Part shown: positions 1 to 12,160 of the stretch, in pieces | Layout of the letters: each line of letters begins with the position of its first letter | Numbering within the stretch: position 1 is the first letter of the stretch | Source: Limnanthes douglasii subsp. nivea | Taxonomy: Eukaryota; Streptophyta; Magnoliopsida; Brassicales; Limnanthaceae | Direction: 5' to 3' | Assembly: GCA_036936605.1 (NCBI GenBank) | Contig: JAUPFV010000001.1 | Coordinates: 214,797,530 to 214,861,529 of the forward strand | Length of the DNA stretch: 64,000 nt | The notes under the pieces: generated by a model | What the model saw: the letters and a program-made list of their open reading frames with translations, nothing else | Database searches by the model: none | What the model was told of the DNA's origin: nothing | Translations under genes and position numbers: made by a program

Positions 1-1275
1 ACACATTTTTAACCCTTGATAAGTCCATCCATCTTTGGTCTTGGTTAAGTACTCCATAAATTTACATATATTTGGTAATCATATCGTATAATAGATTCAT
101 TAAGGAAAACCCCTTACCTATACAAAAATAATTTCGACAAATATGAACGAGATGTATTAGCGTCTTTGGATGGATCTTCACCTGTAAATTGATAACGAAT
201 AATATTATAAATTTTTTATGTGAGCTTAATAAACAACTGAAAATTTACTTATGTTGAAGAATTGATTCTCTTTCACATGAGATGAAAACCTTTTTTCATT
301 CTCCACAAGGGGGCAAAACACCTTTCAAATGTGAAAAAGTTGACGAGCCACTTAGACTAAATGTACAAAAGATATAATTCAGCACGATCGTAAAAAAGAA
401 ATAAATACATGACAATTGCATCCGGTTATTGAAGTGGGAAATTTAATGGAATCATTTGAGTCTCTCTATTTTTATATACTTTTTATGCGATCAATCTAAA
501 TAACTTAATACAAATGAAAATCCGATAGAATTTTGTTCTTTAGTCGTTCTCTTACATGCGGTCATGAATCTTGACGATTGAACAAAGAGTGAGTTGTATC
601 CTTAAAACTAAAAATGGTCATCCAATTTCATATGCATTACCTCATAACCAAACTACAATTCTTCCTTAACTTCTTGATTCAATTTTTGTTGTTTGCATCT
701 TGCATTATAATGTTGGATATATTTTAGGGTTTTTTGTTCCTCAAACAGATTAAAACTTCCCAAGGATGTGAACCAACTATAATTTTTTTTATATAAGAAA
801 CGTCTATTTTAAACATTCTCGCTCCAAGACATCCTTCTAACAATTATACAAGCTCATGATTGTGTTTCCCGCATATAACTCATGGAGTCCTTAAAATTAT
901 TTTCTTTTAAAGAAATAAGTTCCAACTTTAAATGTACAATCATTTTTTTATATGATTCTCTTCTTTTGACATTAAGTTTCTTAGGTTACTTCCTATAAGG
1001 TCTGAATTTCTCGCGAGTCAACATTAATCTCAAAGATATTCCACGATTCTCGTCAGTGCAAAAGCTCTAACCTTTTACATATTCCATACTTTTTAACCAT
1101 TTTTCAATATCAGATTTACTATATTTTGCACTAATCGTGAATGCGTGCAAAAAATATTTAGTTGCGCACTGGTTTCGATTACATATAAAACAAAAAAATA
1201 CTAAAAGAAATAAATTTAATCATCATTACCATGCACAATATTTACATACCATGACTGATTTTTCTTGTTTTTGGC
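1..1275. other. Intergenic AT-rich DNA, nothing recognised
   Basis: I find no long open frame, no spliced gene signature and no RNA gene in this stretch. It is AT-rich with homopolymer runs, as expected of plant intergenic DNA. Confidence 0.5.
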
Positions 1276-1484
1276 TATGTCGGTGCAACGCGTCAACATC
1301 TATAGCATAATAAAACAATCTCTTTCGACACGTAAGGACATGTCGACGTAACAATATGAAATTGAATGACAAGCATCCAACATTGTATTTGCACGTCGAC
1401 ATGTCCTTATGTGTGAATGTAATGTGTCAAGTTAAATTGTCTTATTATATCTCCATCTCCGATGTTGACGCGTTGCATCAACAT
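1276..1484. repeat. Foldback (MITE-like) palindromic element
   Basis: The stretch folds back on itself. The left arm contains GTGCAACGCGTCAACATC near 1282 and the right arm GATGTTGACGCGTTGCATC near 1468. Closer to the centre, AAGGACATGTCGACGT near 1335 pairs with ACGTCGACATGTCCTT near 1394. A short unpaired loop lies near 1355-1392. There is no coding capacity. A long imperfect hairpin of about 200 bp is typical of foldback or MITE elements; I could not identify a superfamily or a target duplication. Confidence 0.65.
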
Positions 1485-2045
1485 ATTCCCGAATTTATTT
1501 TTTTACTCAAATTTGAATAATAACTATGTTAGGGATGCAAAAATTACCTTTATTTGTGATGCAACAATCTTTTTTAAACTCAATTTAATTGAGTACATTA
1601 ATGTTTCTTTCATTTTTAATAGGAAAATATAAGATAAGATACTAAACACTTATTTTTACTGTCACTTGGTATCCCAAGTATCACTATAATCTATATAATA
1701 CCTACTTTATATACTTAACTCAAACTTTGTACCCAATTTTCTAATAATATCTCAAATATCCATGTTTTATCACCATCAACGTAACCATCTTCTTGTTCTT
1801 TGGACAAAATCTTCTATTTATTCTTTTTTTTAATGTTTTAAAACTTTTTTTCTAAGATTTTGTGTCTTTCAAGTCAGAGCTTGGAAGAAAATGAAAGTAC
1901 CATCATTTTTGTTCTTTAAGATAAACAAAACTAGATCTATGAATGGTATTTTTTTTATTTTTTTTCCTCCAGAACCAGTAATCCTGGTCTCGCATTACGT
2001 TTCATGGTCTCACATCTCATTCTTTGTTTTGACCTTGTCTCACAT
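1485..2045. other. Intergenic, nothing recognised
   Basis: AT-rich sequence with T and A runs. No gene or repeat that I can support. Confidence 0.4.
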
Positions 2046-2220
2046 GAAATAAACAGACATATGTTACGGAGATGCGAGACTATACGTGATGAAGTGGATA
2101 GACCAGACATGATGAAGTGTAAATACCAAACATGATGAAGTGGAAAGATCAAGCATGATGAAATGGAAAGATCGAGCATGATGAAGTGGAAAAATCATAC
2201 TAGACTATACATGATGGAAA
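2046..2220. repeat. Short tandem repeat, about 22-bp unit
   Basis: About five imperfect copies of a unit of roughly 22 bp occur in a row, each containing CATGATGAAGTGGAAA or a close variant (2108-2200), with relics upstream. The open minus-strand frame across it is a by-product of the repeat. Confidence 0.7.
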
Positions 2221-3197
2221 TAAAGTGACCAAATTTGTTCTAGTTTTGTTCGTCTTAAAATAACAAAACCGATGGTACTTTATGATTTGTTTTTTTTTTT
2301 TTTCAATCTTAGATTTAAACGGTACAAACTTTTTAAGGAAAAAAAAGTATGAAAAATAGAAGGTTTGGTTCAAAGAAGGATAAGATGGTTACTTGTGGTT
2401 TGTCTCATTCGTTCAGATAGTTATTTATAGTTTACCAATTTTGCATATTAGATGGTAATGAGAAGCTTAACTGCACATTTATGGATAGTTCACCCTTGTT
2501 AATATTTAATTTTTGTGGAATTTTTTATTTTAGTTTTAAAGATTTTTCAAGTTTATCTTCTGGATTTTGAATATATATAATATTGTTAACACTGTTATAG
2601 ATTAAATTAAATTTTTATTAAATGTAAGAAGAGTTTATAAAATTTTACAAAGTGACATGACATTGTAAATTGACTATGATTTGAAAGATGAATCGATTTA
2701 TTTCTAGTTTTGAAAAAAAAACTCTTAAAAACTAAACCATATGTATAGTTTTTAAGATATAGTTTAATAATAAAAAATATAAAAAAGAATTAAAATTACT
2801 AATAAATATCAAAACAAAAAAATTGAAAAATAAATCCAATTCTTTATTCCTTTTGCCTTATTCTTTTTTTAGAAAACCGTTTTTATAAAATTAGGAAAGC
2901 TAAAAAACATAACTAGTCGTTTGTGTTTTGTCTCATGTTAGTATCGGTCGTTCATTTTTGTAATAAGCGAATCCCTAACGTATAAAAAATGCAACAAACT
3001 AGTTTCTTTTATGTCAGCCATTTTTTTGTCTATCTTTGCCTCTTGACCATCCACTCAACTCCCACGAAGGATGATGACGTTGAGACGGTAATAATTTAAT
3101 ATATACTTTTAACTTTTCACATAATTCGATTTACTTTTTATTTAACGAAATATCCGACCCAACCCATAAAAAATCTGACCCGCATATAAGCTCAGCC
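2221..3197. other. Intergenic, nothing recognised
   Basis: AT-rich DNA with many A/T runs. I see no gene, tRNA or clear transposon end here. Confidence 0.4.
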
Positions 3198-4238
3198 ATA
3201 GTTTTAAAAAACACCGCCGCGGCACCGCCGCAACGCAAGACAACATTTTATGCTAAAAAGTCGTTACATCGAGTCATGTAACAGTCCAAACGAAAAATCA
3301 CCCGTTGCAGTAGCGTTATAGAGGCGTAACGTCACGTTGCGTCGCGAGCGTTATTCCATTGGCTACATCTATTATTGTTTTTATTATATATAATCAGCTT
3401 TTAATTACTTAAACCGCTATAATTGAACTGAAACTTTATGAATAAAGTAAAGTAAATCCATTATGAAATAAGGGTGACTATTCAACTTTCAAACCATTCA
3501 ACTCGAAACCGCTAACTTATCTTAAATATAAACTAAATACTGAATTACTGATTTATTAAATGTCTAATCAATTTATTTATGTTGATAAAAGCTATTCATA
3601 TTTTATACTGAATATTGAATTGCGACACGCACAATCTCTTCTTGTTCTTCTATTGCACGCTGCCTCCTTTTACTTTAATTGTATATCTTCATTTCAACTA
3701 AAGATAACTTAATTGACGATTCAAACCATTCAACTCGAAACCGCTAACTTATCTTAAATTTAAACTAAAAACAGAATTAGTGATATATTAACTATCCAAT
3801 CAATTTATTTATGTTGATAAGAGCTATTCATATTTTATACTGAATATTGAATTGCCACATACACAATCTCTTTTTGTTCTTCTATTGCACACTGTCTCCT
3901 TTTACTTCAAATGTATATCTTCATTTCAACTAAAGATAACTTAATTGACGATGATATTTGAGTTTTTTTTATGTTTAGGTGGAGTATTTTTTTTACGTTT
4001 AATCGTATTTGACCTCTCAAGTAATTTTTAAAAGATAACTCAAAATATTTGAATTTAAAATTTTATAATATTTTTATTGATTTTTGGACTTAATTTCTTA
4101 TTTTTTACTATATTATATATTATTTAATTAATGGTACTGGTAAACGGAATAACTCTCGTCGCGTCGCCGCAACTTTTTGACCTCTCGCCGTCGCGGGGCG
4201 TCACACGTCGTGGGGCGTCGCACGTTGCTTAAAACTAT
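3198..4238. mobile_element. Non-autonomous inverted-repeat DNA transposon with GC-rich ends
   Basis: The left end begins ATAGTTTTAAAAAACACCGC and the right end, read on the other strand, begins ATAGTTTTAAGCAACGTGCG. Both subterminal regions (3198-3360 and 4128-4238) are rich in CG dinucleotides (GTTGCG, GCGTCGC), in strong contrast to the AT-rich surroundings, and both contain GCGTTATTCC/GAGTTATTCC at their inner edge. The interior has no coding sequence and holds a 232-bp tandem duplication. The design fits a non-autonomous hAT- or Mutator-like element. A clear target duplication was not found, so the superfamily is open. Confidence 0.6.
3488..3951. repeat. 232-bp direct tandem duplication
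   Basis: Two head-to-tail copies (about 3488-3719 and 3720-3951) both contain CAAACCATTCAACTCGAAAC, TTTATGTTGATAA and CTTCATTTCAACTAAAG in the same order and spacing. They look roughly 90% identical by eye. The duplication lies inside the inverted-repeat element described for 3198-4238. Confidence 0.85.
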
Positions 4239-5290
4239 CAACTGAACCTAAACTAATTACAAAAATACTTATGGTTCTTCTTTTCTCAACAACTAGGATA
4301 ACCCCGACTATATTTCCTTTTTATATTATGGTTTTTTGAAACTCATCAATGTTTATGTTGCTTTTTCTTCAACGATAAAATCTACTAAACAAATACGAAT
4401 CATTAGAGGAATCCTAAATTCAGATTTAGAAACCTTGTTCTTTCTTCTCAAGTTAGGAAGAACAGTTACACAAGGTCCGAACCAGACCTAAATTTGAAGA
4501 TTAATACTTTTGAAACATCACCAAAAAAATTAACTGTTAAACTATACCATGGAGTCGCCCAAACCAAACCTAAATGCTTACACTTTAGTAGTAACAGAAC
4601 TATAGAAAACTAATTTTATATCGTTTCCATTGCTTTTGAGAGCTTTTCAACTATCAGACATGTTCCGACGTAACGAAAATATCTGTATGTCTCTAAGAAT
4701 AAAAAAGAATTAGCAGTTAATTGTGGTTTCTATAACAAAAATAAACAAAGTTAAAAGAATATAATTTTTATTTAATAAACATCCACTAAAAAAATCTTAA
4801 ACAATTTTTATGACCAAACCTCTAAATGAATTTTTTTTATTGAAAAATAAGATCAATGAAGATAGACTAATTTATACACTTAAAAATATAATTATCATTT
4901 CAAACTATTCATTAAAAAACCAAATCGATTGTTATGAAAGATATGTTAAAGGAAGGAAATCATCCAATATAATATCAATGAAATTAGGAGACTAATTTAT
5001 ACACCAGATAAATAACGAAATATAATCGCAAATTGAGATTTACGATTCTGATAGGTGTATTGCAATCAATTTTTATGGTAACAGTTTTCATTTAAACAAA
5101 ATTCAAAGCATTACAATATCAATATTTAAAGTTGTCACTCAGACCAAATCTAGTTCATTTATTGATTGGTGTCTGTTTAGTAGATTTTACCATTTAAAAA
5201 AATGAAAAAAAAACATATTTAAATATTAATTAGATTGTGTTGAGATTAATTACGAGTCAGATTTTTATAAGGACCGAGACAAGTGTGAAG
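4239..5290. other. Intergenic, nothing recognised
   Basis: AT-rich. A 61-codon open frame at 4810-4995 has no recognisable motif and biased, AT-driven composition, so I do not call it a gene. Confidence 0.4.
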
Positions 5291-5303
5291 GTAAAGAAAA
5301 GTT

Positions 5304-6672
5304 TGGAAAGGCTGAGGATGAATGTTACATTGTCTATCTATCAAGAATTCTAAAAATAAAACTCACTTCTAAACAAGACAAAACTAACTGGTCTCTATCT
5401 ACTAATGGAGATTTTAATGCAAGAAGTACTTGGGAAGCTACTAGGAAAAAAAGGTAACGTATCTAACCTTTTTCAAAAGCTCTTGGAATCATGTTACGCC
5501 AAGGAAGTGCTCCTACTTCCTCTAGAGAGCCATTATGAACTGGTTTGCTGCTTTTGCTGCTGATACAAATCTTCAAAAGCGGAACATCTAACTGGCATCA
5601 AAATGCAATTTCTGTGGGAATGTGGAAACTCCTAAGCATGTTCTTGTTACCTGTGATATTGCATGGTCTGTATGGAACCATTTTAACATAATTTTTGGTA
5701 TCACTGCCTCAAGAAATATGCCTTTGACTCACCTGATTCGTTCCTGGTTCTGGTCCTCAACAAAAGCATGCACCATAAGAACGATTCTGTCTGCAATCAT
5801 CACTTGGACAATCTGGAAAAATAGAAACAACAAGAAAATACAGAATGAAATTCACTCTTCTACTTCTCTAATTGAACTAATAATTAGAATGCTGAATGGT
5901 TTATCTAATGCAAACTTACTTAAGAGAAAACACCGGAATCGTGACGCAAATGTTGCTAGGCAATTGGGCTCTCACCTGAGCAAGAAATCAGTGCCAATTT
6001 TGTTAAACTGGAACTGCCCAAAGCTCAACCGTTTTAAGCTCAACACTGACGGGTCTTCACTGCTTTCTGGTGAGGCCGGAGGTGGTGGTATCGTTAGAAA
6101 TAAGTCTGGTGACATTGTTAGAGGCTACAACAAATTGTATGGAAAGTGTACTGCGATTGTTGCTGAGGCGAGAGCTTTGATGGATGGGCTTGTTCTATGT
6201 AGAAGCTTGAACATCAGTCAGCTTGATATCGAAGTTGACTCAGTGATCCTAGTTGAGCTGATCGGTAATAGAAGGAGCCTCTGGTACCTCGACCCCATTA
6301 TTCGCTATTGTCGAAAGCTTATATCGTTGAATATGTCGATTAAACATGTCTATAGGCAGCAAAATAAGGCCGCCGATTGGGTGGCCAAACAAACAATATA
6401 CATGAGGAAAAACCTTGACTTTAATTAATTTACTGCACCAAATGAACTAAGGGCTATTGTTTTATTGGATGAAATGTGTATTGGTTATCTCAGAGAAGTC
6501 GATTAATGGTTCGTTTGAAGATGTAAAGAGAAAGAAGATGAAACCTCCATTGTTAGGGTTTCAAGGTTTAATTTGGGATTTTTAATCAATGTTAATGGGA
6601 TTTAATCCTAGTCCTTTTCTTTCCTTGTAAAGCCGTTTCCATTAATAAAATCCAAGTTTGAGGAAAAAAAAA
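5304..6672 (+). mobile_element. 5'-truncated LINE (non-LTR retrotransposon)
   Basis: A perfect 13-bp repeat, GTAAAGAAAAGTT, stands at 5291-5303 and again at 6673-6685, immediately after an A run at the end of the element. That is the signature of target-primed LINE insertion. The element keeps only the 3' end of its second ORF: a zinc-binding reverse-transcriptase tail (CNFCGN...HVLVTCDIAW, about 5600-5665) and an RNase H domain. It is cut at the 5' end upstream of the reverse-transcriptase core. A polyadenylation-like ATTAATAAAATCC precedes the A run. Confidence 0.9.
5589..6428 (+). pseudogene. LINE ORF2 C-terminus: zf-RVT and RNase H domains
   Basis: The open frame begins just after an in-frame stop near 5588 and ends with TAA at 6428. 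The N-terminal part has the zinc-binding pattern of plant LINE tails (C-x2-C, then H and C about 10 and 15 residues later, followed by a W). The C-terminal part is an RVT_3-type RNase H, and all four acidic positions of the family are visible: LNTDGS, AEARAL, EVDSV and NKAADW. RNase H removes the RNA strand from the cDNA hybrid. The fragment lacks the endonuclease and reverse-transcriptase core, so it is a dead-on-arrival copy, although this domain is still open. Frames upstream (5380-5588) read as coding remnants with stops. Confidence 0.9.
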
Positions 6673-6685
6673 GTAAAGAAAAGTT

Positions 6686-7395
6686 AATAGGATTGGATAA
6701 AAAATTAAAATTAAAAATAAATTATTATGGTGTCCGTGTCATAAATAACAAAATTTTGTTTTGATATTGATATGGATGATTAAATGATAAAATTCGATAA
6801 AAAAAAACTAGCATAACAATTGATAATCAATTTATTATAAAAATAAACTATCAAAACTAACATACAATACAATAAGTCACAAACATAAAAACTATCCATA
6901 TTTTAAAATGAACTAAAACTTAAGGATAAAAAAATTAAAAAGAAGAAATTATAAACCATAAATAATTCTAATTCTCTTTCAAAAATCACACATAGATAGG
7001 GCGACAATTTTATATGCAATGTACATTTAGAATTGTTCGAAAAAAATTGAGTCTTATAGGTTGAAACCAAATTGTTTTTACAATCGGATTTCAACTTATC
7101 GAGTCCGAATTCAAAAATGGATATTATTCTAGCGGAAATGTGGAGGGTCTATTGAGGCAACGTGTTTGATGGATCCAAGAAAAATGAAATTTGTAAGAAA
7201 ATGGTAGGAGTTATTAAAATACATACAAATACGATTTAATTCGATCGACACACGAAAACTTCAACTTCTTTTCTCTATCGATTATATTAAAAGGTGAAAT
7301 ATCAAGATCTACCATTCTCTTCTCTGACACGAGAAGCTGAGACCTTTTAGAGAGAGAAACTAAATACTTCGAATTTTAGTGAGAGAAGGGAAGAG
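6686..7395. promoter_or_regulatory. Upstream region of the kinase gene
   Basis: This non-coding stretch precedes the kinase start. The last 100 bases are richer in purine-pyrimidine tracts (AGAGAGAGAAAC near 7351) typical of a plant 5' leader. A weak TATA-like ATTATATTAAAAGG lies near 7282. The promoter assignment is inference from position only. Confidence 0.35.
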
Positions 7396-10300
7396 ATGGG
7401 GTGCTCTTTCTCGGGGTTGAATGCGATATACGGTGGCGGAGGAGGCGATGTGTGGATCAATGAGGACAGGTTCAAGATCTTGAGGCAGCTCGGGGAAGGT
7501 GGCTCCGCCTTCGTTTACTTGGTCAAGGAAGTGATCACCGACGCCACTTCAGCTTCCGGTGGTGGTCTCGCCAGCAAAGTCAAAGACAAATCTCATCTCT
7601 CTGGTTCGATCGCATTCCAGATCTCTCTATTTCTATCTTCCTGTCCCTCTATCTTTTATCATGTTATTATATAGTGGACTCTTGTTTCGCTTGTTACTAT
7701 GGATCTGTAATCAGAGCTATTTCATGTTAATTTTGTGTTTCGAATTGGCCTGTTCGAGTTTAGCTGACTTCTAGATAAAATGTGGGCGTATCTACTGAGT
7801 TCATGAGGAAATGTCCGTCTGGATGATTGTGTTTTGAAGAGTTCTATGAAGTGATTTTACTGCGATCTCAGTCTTTTGAATTATACTCCATTCTTTTGGA
7901 ATTCGGATCCATTATGCATGCTAAATTTGCCAATTAGTTGATTGATCTTAGCTATCAGTTAGAAAAAGTGATCATAAGCAGAAAAAGGTTTTAGTGAATT
8001 TGATCCCTAGATTGTGGTGTTAGTTTGTTTGCTTGTATAATTGGTTCAACAGAAAAGTAATTTAGTTTTTATTGCTCAATTTAGATGATGGCACATATGC
8101 TATGAAGAAAGTTCTGATTCAAAACAGTGAGCAGCTGGAATTGGTTCGTGAAGAGATTCGCGTTTCGTCGTTGTTTAGTCATCCCAACCTGCTTCCACTT
8201 CTTGGTCACGCTATTATCGAAGTCAAGGTAGTGATATTGCACTAGTTTCAACACCTTAGTAAAACTAGATACTGTTATGGATTGCATGTGAAAATGTTAG
8301 CAAAGCTTCTAACTCATTGTTGAATCTTATTCTTATTCTAAATTTTGGTAGAGCTTTTATGAAATATGAGTGTGGAGACATGCGGTATGTATCTTTTGGT
8401 TCTGTGAGTTCAGCAAAAATGATGCATTTTTTTATTCTAAGTCACTTCAAAAGATGTTTTTTCTGGGCAGGTAGCAGTTGTATAATAGAAACAAAATAGT
8501 GAAAAGAGTTTCTTATAGCAATTCATGTTAATCTTGCATCTTCAAATTTAAGGTCCTTTATTACCTCATGGACTCCTCTTTCTGTTTTAAAAAGAATCCA
8601 GATCTAACTTTAACATGAGTAATTTTTGTATCATTTTAACTTGGGCTCTGTTTTCATTATGCCATATCTTGTAGTTCAAACCACGTTTTATCTAAAGCTT
8701 CTAATGTTATCGCGCTATTGACTAGGCTACACAAGAAGCAGCTTGGAAGCATGAAGCGTATTTGCTATTTCCGGTTCATTTGGACGGAACTTTACTGGAC
8801 AATGCAAAAACAATGAAAGTGAAAAAGGAATTCTTTTCTACTTCAGAAGTTCTTCATATATTTCAGCAGGTATGTACGAAAATTGTTATTATCCTTAACA
8901 TGTCTAATATTTGCCATGGTTGTCATAATCATGTGTTTTCGAAGAGTAACTTTATAGTGTTAGATAAGCATACATGTTTAGATATTACACTTTTAAAGGG
9001 AAGTATAAACTTCATTTAAATAGAAAATGACCACAAAGCCAACACCCATGCATTAAATAGTCAATCTTTACATGTCAAAATTTAATTATAGTCGTCGGTG
9101 TTCTTCTTGTTTTCTGCAACGCTCTGATTTTTACCAATGATGTCAAGAAGTAAGCAAACCTTTTTTTTTAACTAAGAGGAGTCTGTACGCGAAGCCATTT
9201 CTTTCTTAACTGAAGATATGTAGTAAAATAATCAGACCATGCATTTTACTTGGTCGAGAATTACATATAGTTTTAATAAATTCTCCAGTTGGATGTTTGT
9301 TTAACTTAGCTGAAAATTATATATAGTATTGATTACATTCTCCAGTGGATGTTCACTTAAAATGGTCAAGTACTCATTTATGCTAAGAATTAATGATAGG
9401 ACCATTTGTTGGTTTTCTTTCCATTATATGCTGAAAAACATATATCTGTCACAGCTATGTGCAGGACTCAAACACATGCACTCGCTTGATCCACCATATG
9501 CTCATAATGATGTCAAACCTGGCAATATTCTTATTACCCATAGGAAAGGACAACCCCCGCGTGCAATTCTGATGGATTTTGGGAGTGCTCGACCTGGAAG
9601 GAGGCAAATTCGCTCTCGTCAAGAGGCATTGCAGTTGCAGGTTCTCGTATATTTTATATTGGTTATAATTTCCCTTTTATAGTTTTTTTCTGTCTTTGTC
9701 GTGCTTTTATTCTTTATAGATATATATGTTTGCGGGCATAATAATATTGTTTCTTAATTTCAGAGAATGTGTTGGTGCTTGTGTATTTAGGTGGATACTT
9801 ACTAGCGCTTGACTTGTCTATTTAATGTGGGGCTGTACATATTGTCATCTCATTAAATATACAGTTTTGTTTTCTTTATTTTCTCAAAAGCTAGATGCAC
9901 TAGTCGTTTCTTGCTTGTCTTAAAACTCGATTTATGACTTTCGACTTTTGCTGCAAATGCTGTGTGGAGGTTTCTAGGACATTGGTTCACTGCAACTAAC
10001 TCGTTTATTATTGTTATACGTTCTCTGGTCATACAGGAATGGGCATCTGATCATTGTTCAGCACCTTTCCGAGCCCCAGAGCTATGGGATTGCCCAAGCC
10101 ATATTGATCTGGATGAGAGAACAGATATATGGTCACTGGGATGCACTTTATATGCAATAATGTGAGAAATGATTCTACCGCCTAACATTTATCAGTTTAT
10201 ATTCATTCTATTAATTTTATGAATATAACATTAATTTATCTGCTTAAAGTTGTGAAATAACATTTTACATCGCCTTAAGGCTATTTTATAATCTCTATAT

Positions 10301-10622
10301 ATTTCTTTTAAAAGCTAAGAGTGCATTTTCCTCATGTGAAGAAGCTGTAGTAGTGTTCGTTTAATTTGTGTAAAATATTCAACCCCATAATTTCAGGTAC
10401 GGGGTGTCTCCATTTGAGTATGCACTAGATGAATCTGGTGGAAGCCTACAGTTGGCTGTTATAAATGCACAGATAAAATGGCCTGCTGGACCCAAGACTT
10501 CATATCCAGAAGCTCTTCACCAGTTTGTGACATGGATGCTTCAGCCCCAGCCTGCTGTACGCCCTTGCATCGGAGACATTGTGATTCATGTTGACAAGTT
10601 GATTGCAAAATATTCTCATTGA
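7396..10622 (+). CDS. STK16-like serine/threonine protein kinase (six exons)
   Basis: Six exons join in frame with GT-AG introns: 7396-7603, 8085-8227, 8726-8869, 9455-9640, 10037-10161 and 10397-10622, giving 343 residues. The protein starts MGCSFSG, a classic N-myristoylation site with a palmitoylatable Cys3, so it probably sits on Golgi or plasma membrane like animal STK16. Kinase motifs are in order: glycine loop GEGGSAF (33-39), ATP lysine in AMKK (K77), catalytic loop HNDVKPGN (182-189, Asp184), DFG (206-208) and APE (240-242). The catalytic loop has HND instead of HRD; from memory this is usual in the plant members of the family, so it is not a defect. The family belongs to the NAK/STK16 group, and Arabidopsis has a close homologue that I believe is called PK3. 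No stop or frameshift is seen. Exon edges rest on reading-frame continuity and on recalled family sequence. Confidence 0.95.
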
Positions 10623-11620
10623 GCTATGTCAATTCGCGATTCAGAGTTAGAATGTGCAGAATTTGGCAATGTACATGCTCTTTGCACTCGAAAAATCGAA
10701 AGTTGCAGCAGACCTTAAAGCATTTTTGGTGCTAAATGTTCTTTAGATTATATGTCTCTGTCTGTAGTGAAGTAGTTTTGTCACAGTGGTTAAAACTTAA
10801 TACTACATTATTTTTCATATAGATAATAATTTTATTCTCTGTAATTTATAGAAACTCAGATCTCCTTTTGAAACCCCATGGTTCATTTGGGTTGTGAAAA
10901 CCCAAATAAGATTTGATGGATACTCTCTCTATATTATAAATTTATTGTTACTTTTTTTTTTTGTTTTCTTTCATAACTATCATTGTCTATCTTAAGAGAA
11001 CCCTCCTATGTGGTTTGAATAGGCACTTTTAGGAACTGATGTAATTACTTAGAAAAGTGTCAATTATAAGGTCTGCTATCTTAAAAAATAGTTAAATTAA
11101 CTAAAAACACCGATTCGTTTAAAATATTTATCGAAATACCTTTCATATGTAGTTAATATTCTAAAAACTAATTGAACAATTAATTTCTCAATTTTTGTTT
11201 TCAGATCTTAACTTTTTTTTACTTAATTTTTTTTCCAAAAAATTGAATGATTTTGAACCAATTTCGTGATTCCATGATTGGAAAATAGGCAGAAATTATG
11301 TTCCGAAAACCCGGAAGATTTGAAATTAAATTCTGATCATATTTTTTGTTAAACAAAAAATCAAGTCGATTTTAAAATTGATTTTTTTATTTGTTTTTTA
11401 TAGAACGAATTACATTTTTTATTTTATTTTATTCGTATTAGTTATTGGAATTGTAAATACACTAAAAAAATTATATTGTAGGTGTTTTTGAGTGTTGATG
11501 GTGGTTATTAGTCCCCAGTTTTTAGTTTGCTGGTGTATCACAAAACGCGAAACGAACCGTGAGACCAAATTGATAAATAACAACATTACTATTTTATAAG
11601 TAGTCTCGCATTAGTTTTGT
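10623..11620. other. Kinase 3' UTR, then intergenic DNA
   Basis: The first 200-250 bases after the kinase stop are probably its 3' UTR (TTTGTCACAG...AATACTACATT region). After that, AT-rich DNA without recognisable features continues to the minisatellite. Confidence 0.4.
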
Positions 11621-11635
11621 TTGCAATATCTAATC

Positions 11636-12160
11636 TCTTGTTTGATGTATTGTCCTGTATCTATCATGTGGTGTAGTGTCCCGCATCTATCATGTATGCT
11701 ATTGTCCTGCATCTATCATGTGGTGTATTGTCACGCATCTATCATGTATGCTATTGTCCCACATCTATCATGTGGTGTATTGTCTCACGTCTATTTTGTG
11801 GGGTAATATTTCGTCTCTATTAATCAATAGTCTCACATCATTTTTGTTTGCAACATTTGGTCTCTAATTATTCCATAGTATCGTATTGCCTTTGTTGTCA
11901 ATACATAGTCTATTGTGTGGTGTGGTATCCCACATCTATCATGTATTAAATTGTCATGCGTCTATCATGTGGTGGATTGTTCCACATCTATCTTGTGGTC
12001 GATCGTGTGGTGTACAATCGTGCATCTATCATGTAGTGTAGTGTCCCACATTTATCTTGTCGTCTATCGTGTGATGTACAATCATGCATCTATCATGTAG
12101 TATAGTGTCCTGCAAATGTGGTGTACTGCCCCACATCTTATATACGATGTTTTGTCCTGT
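11636..12160. repeat. Minisatellite with 26-bp unit and 52-bp higher-order pattern
   Basis: From about 11650 to 11785 a 26-bp unit of the form CGCATCTATCATGTxxxxTA repeats without gaps. Two variants alternate, one with GGTGTA and one with ATGCTA after ATCATGT, so the real period is 52 bp. A more diverged block (about 11920-12160) carries the same ATCTATCATGT core with insertions. Open frames here are generated by the repeat and are not genes. Confidence 0.85.

Noticed and set aside
4810..4995. 61-codon plus-strand frame as a small gene
   Set aside because: No motif, AT-driven composition, no promoter or splice context.
11621..12100. Three overlapping open frames of about 60 codons with repeating His, Val, Tyr and Cys
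   Set aside because: The frames come from the 26-bp minisatellite; the unit happens to lack stops in these frames.
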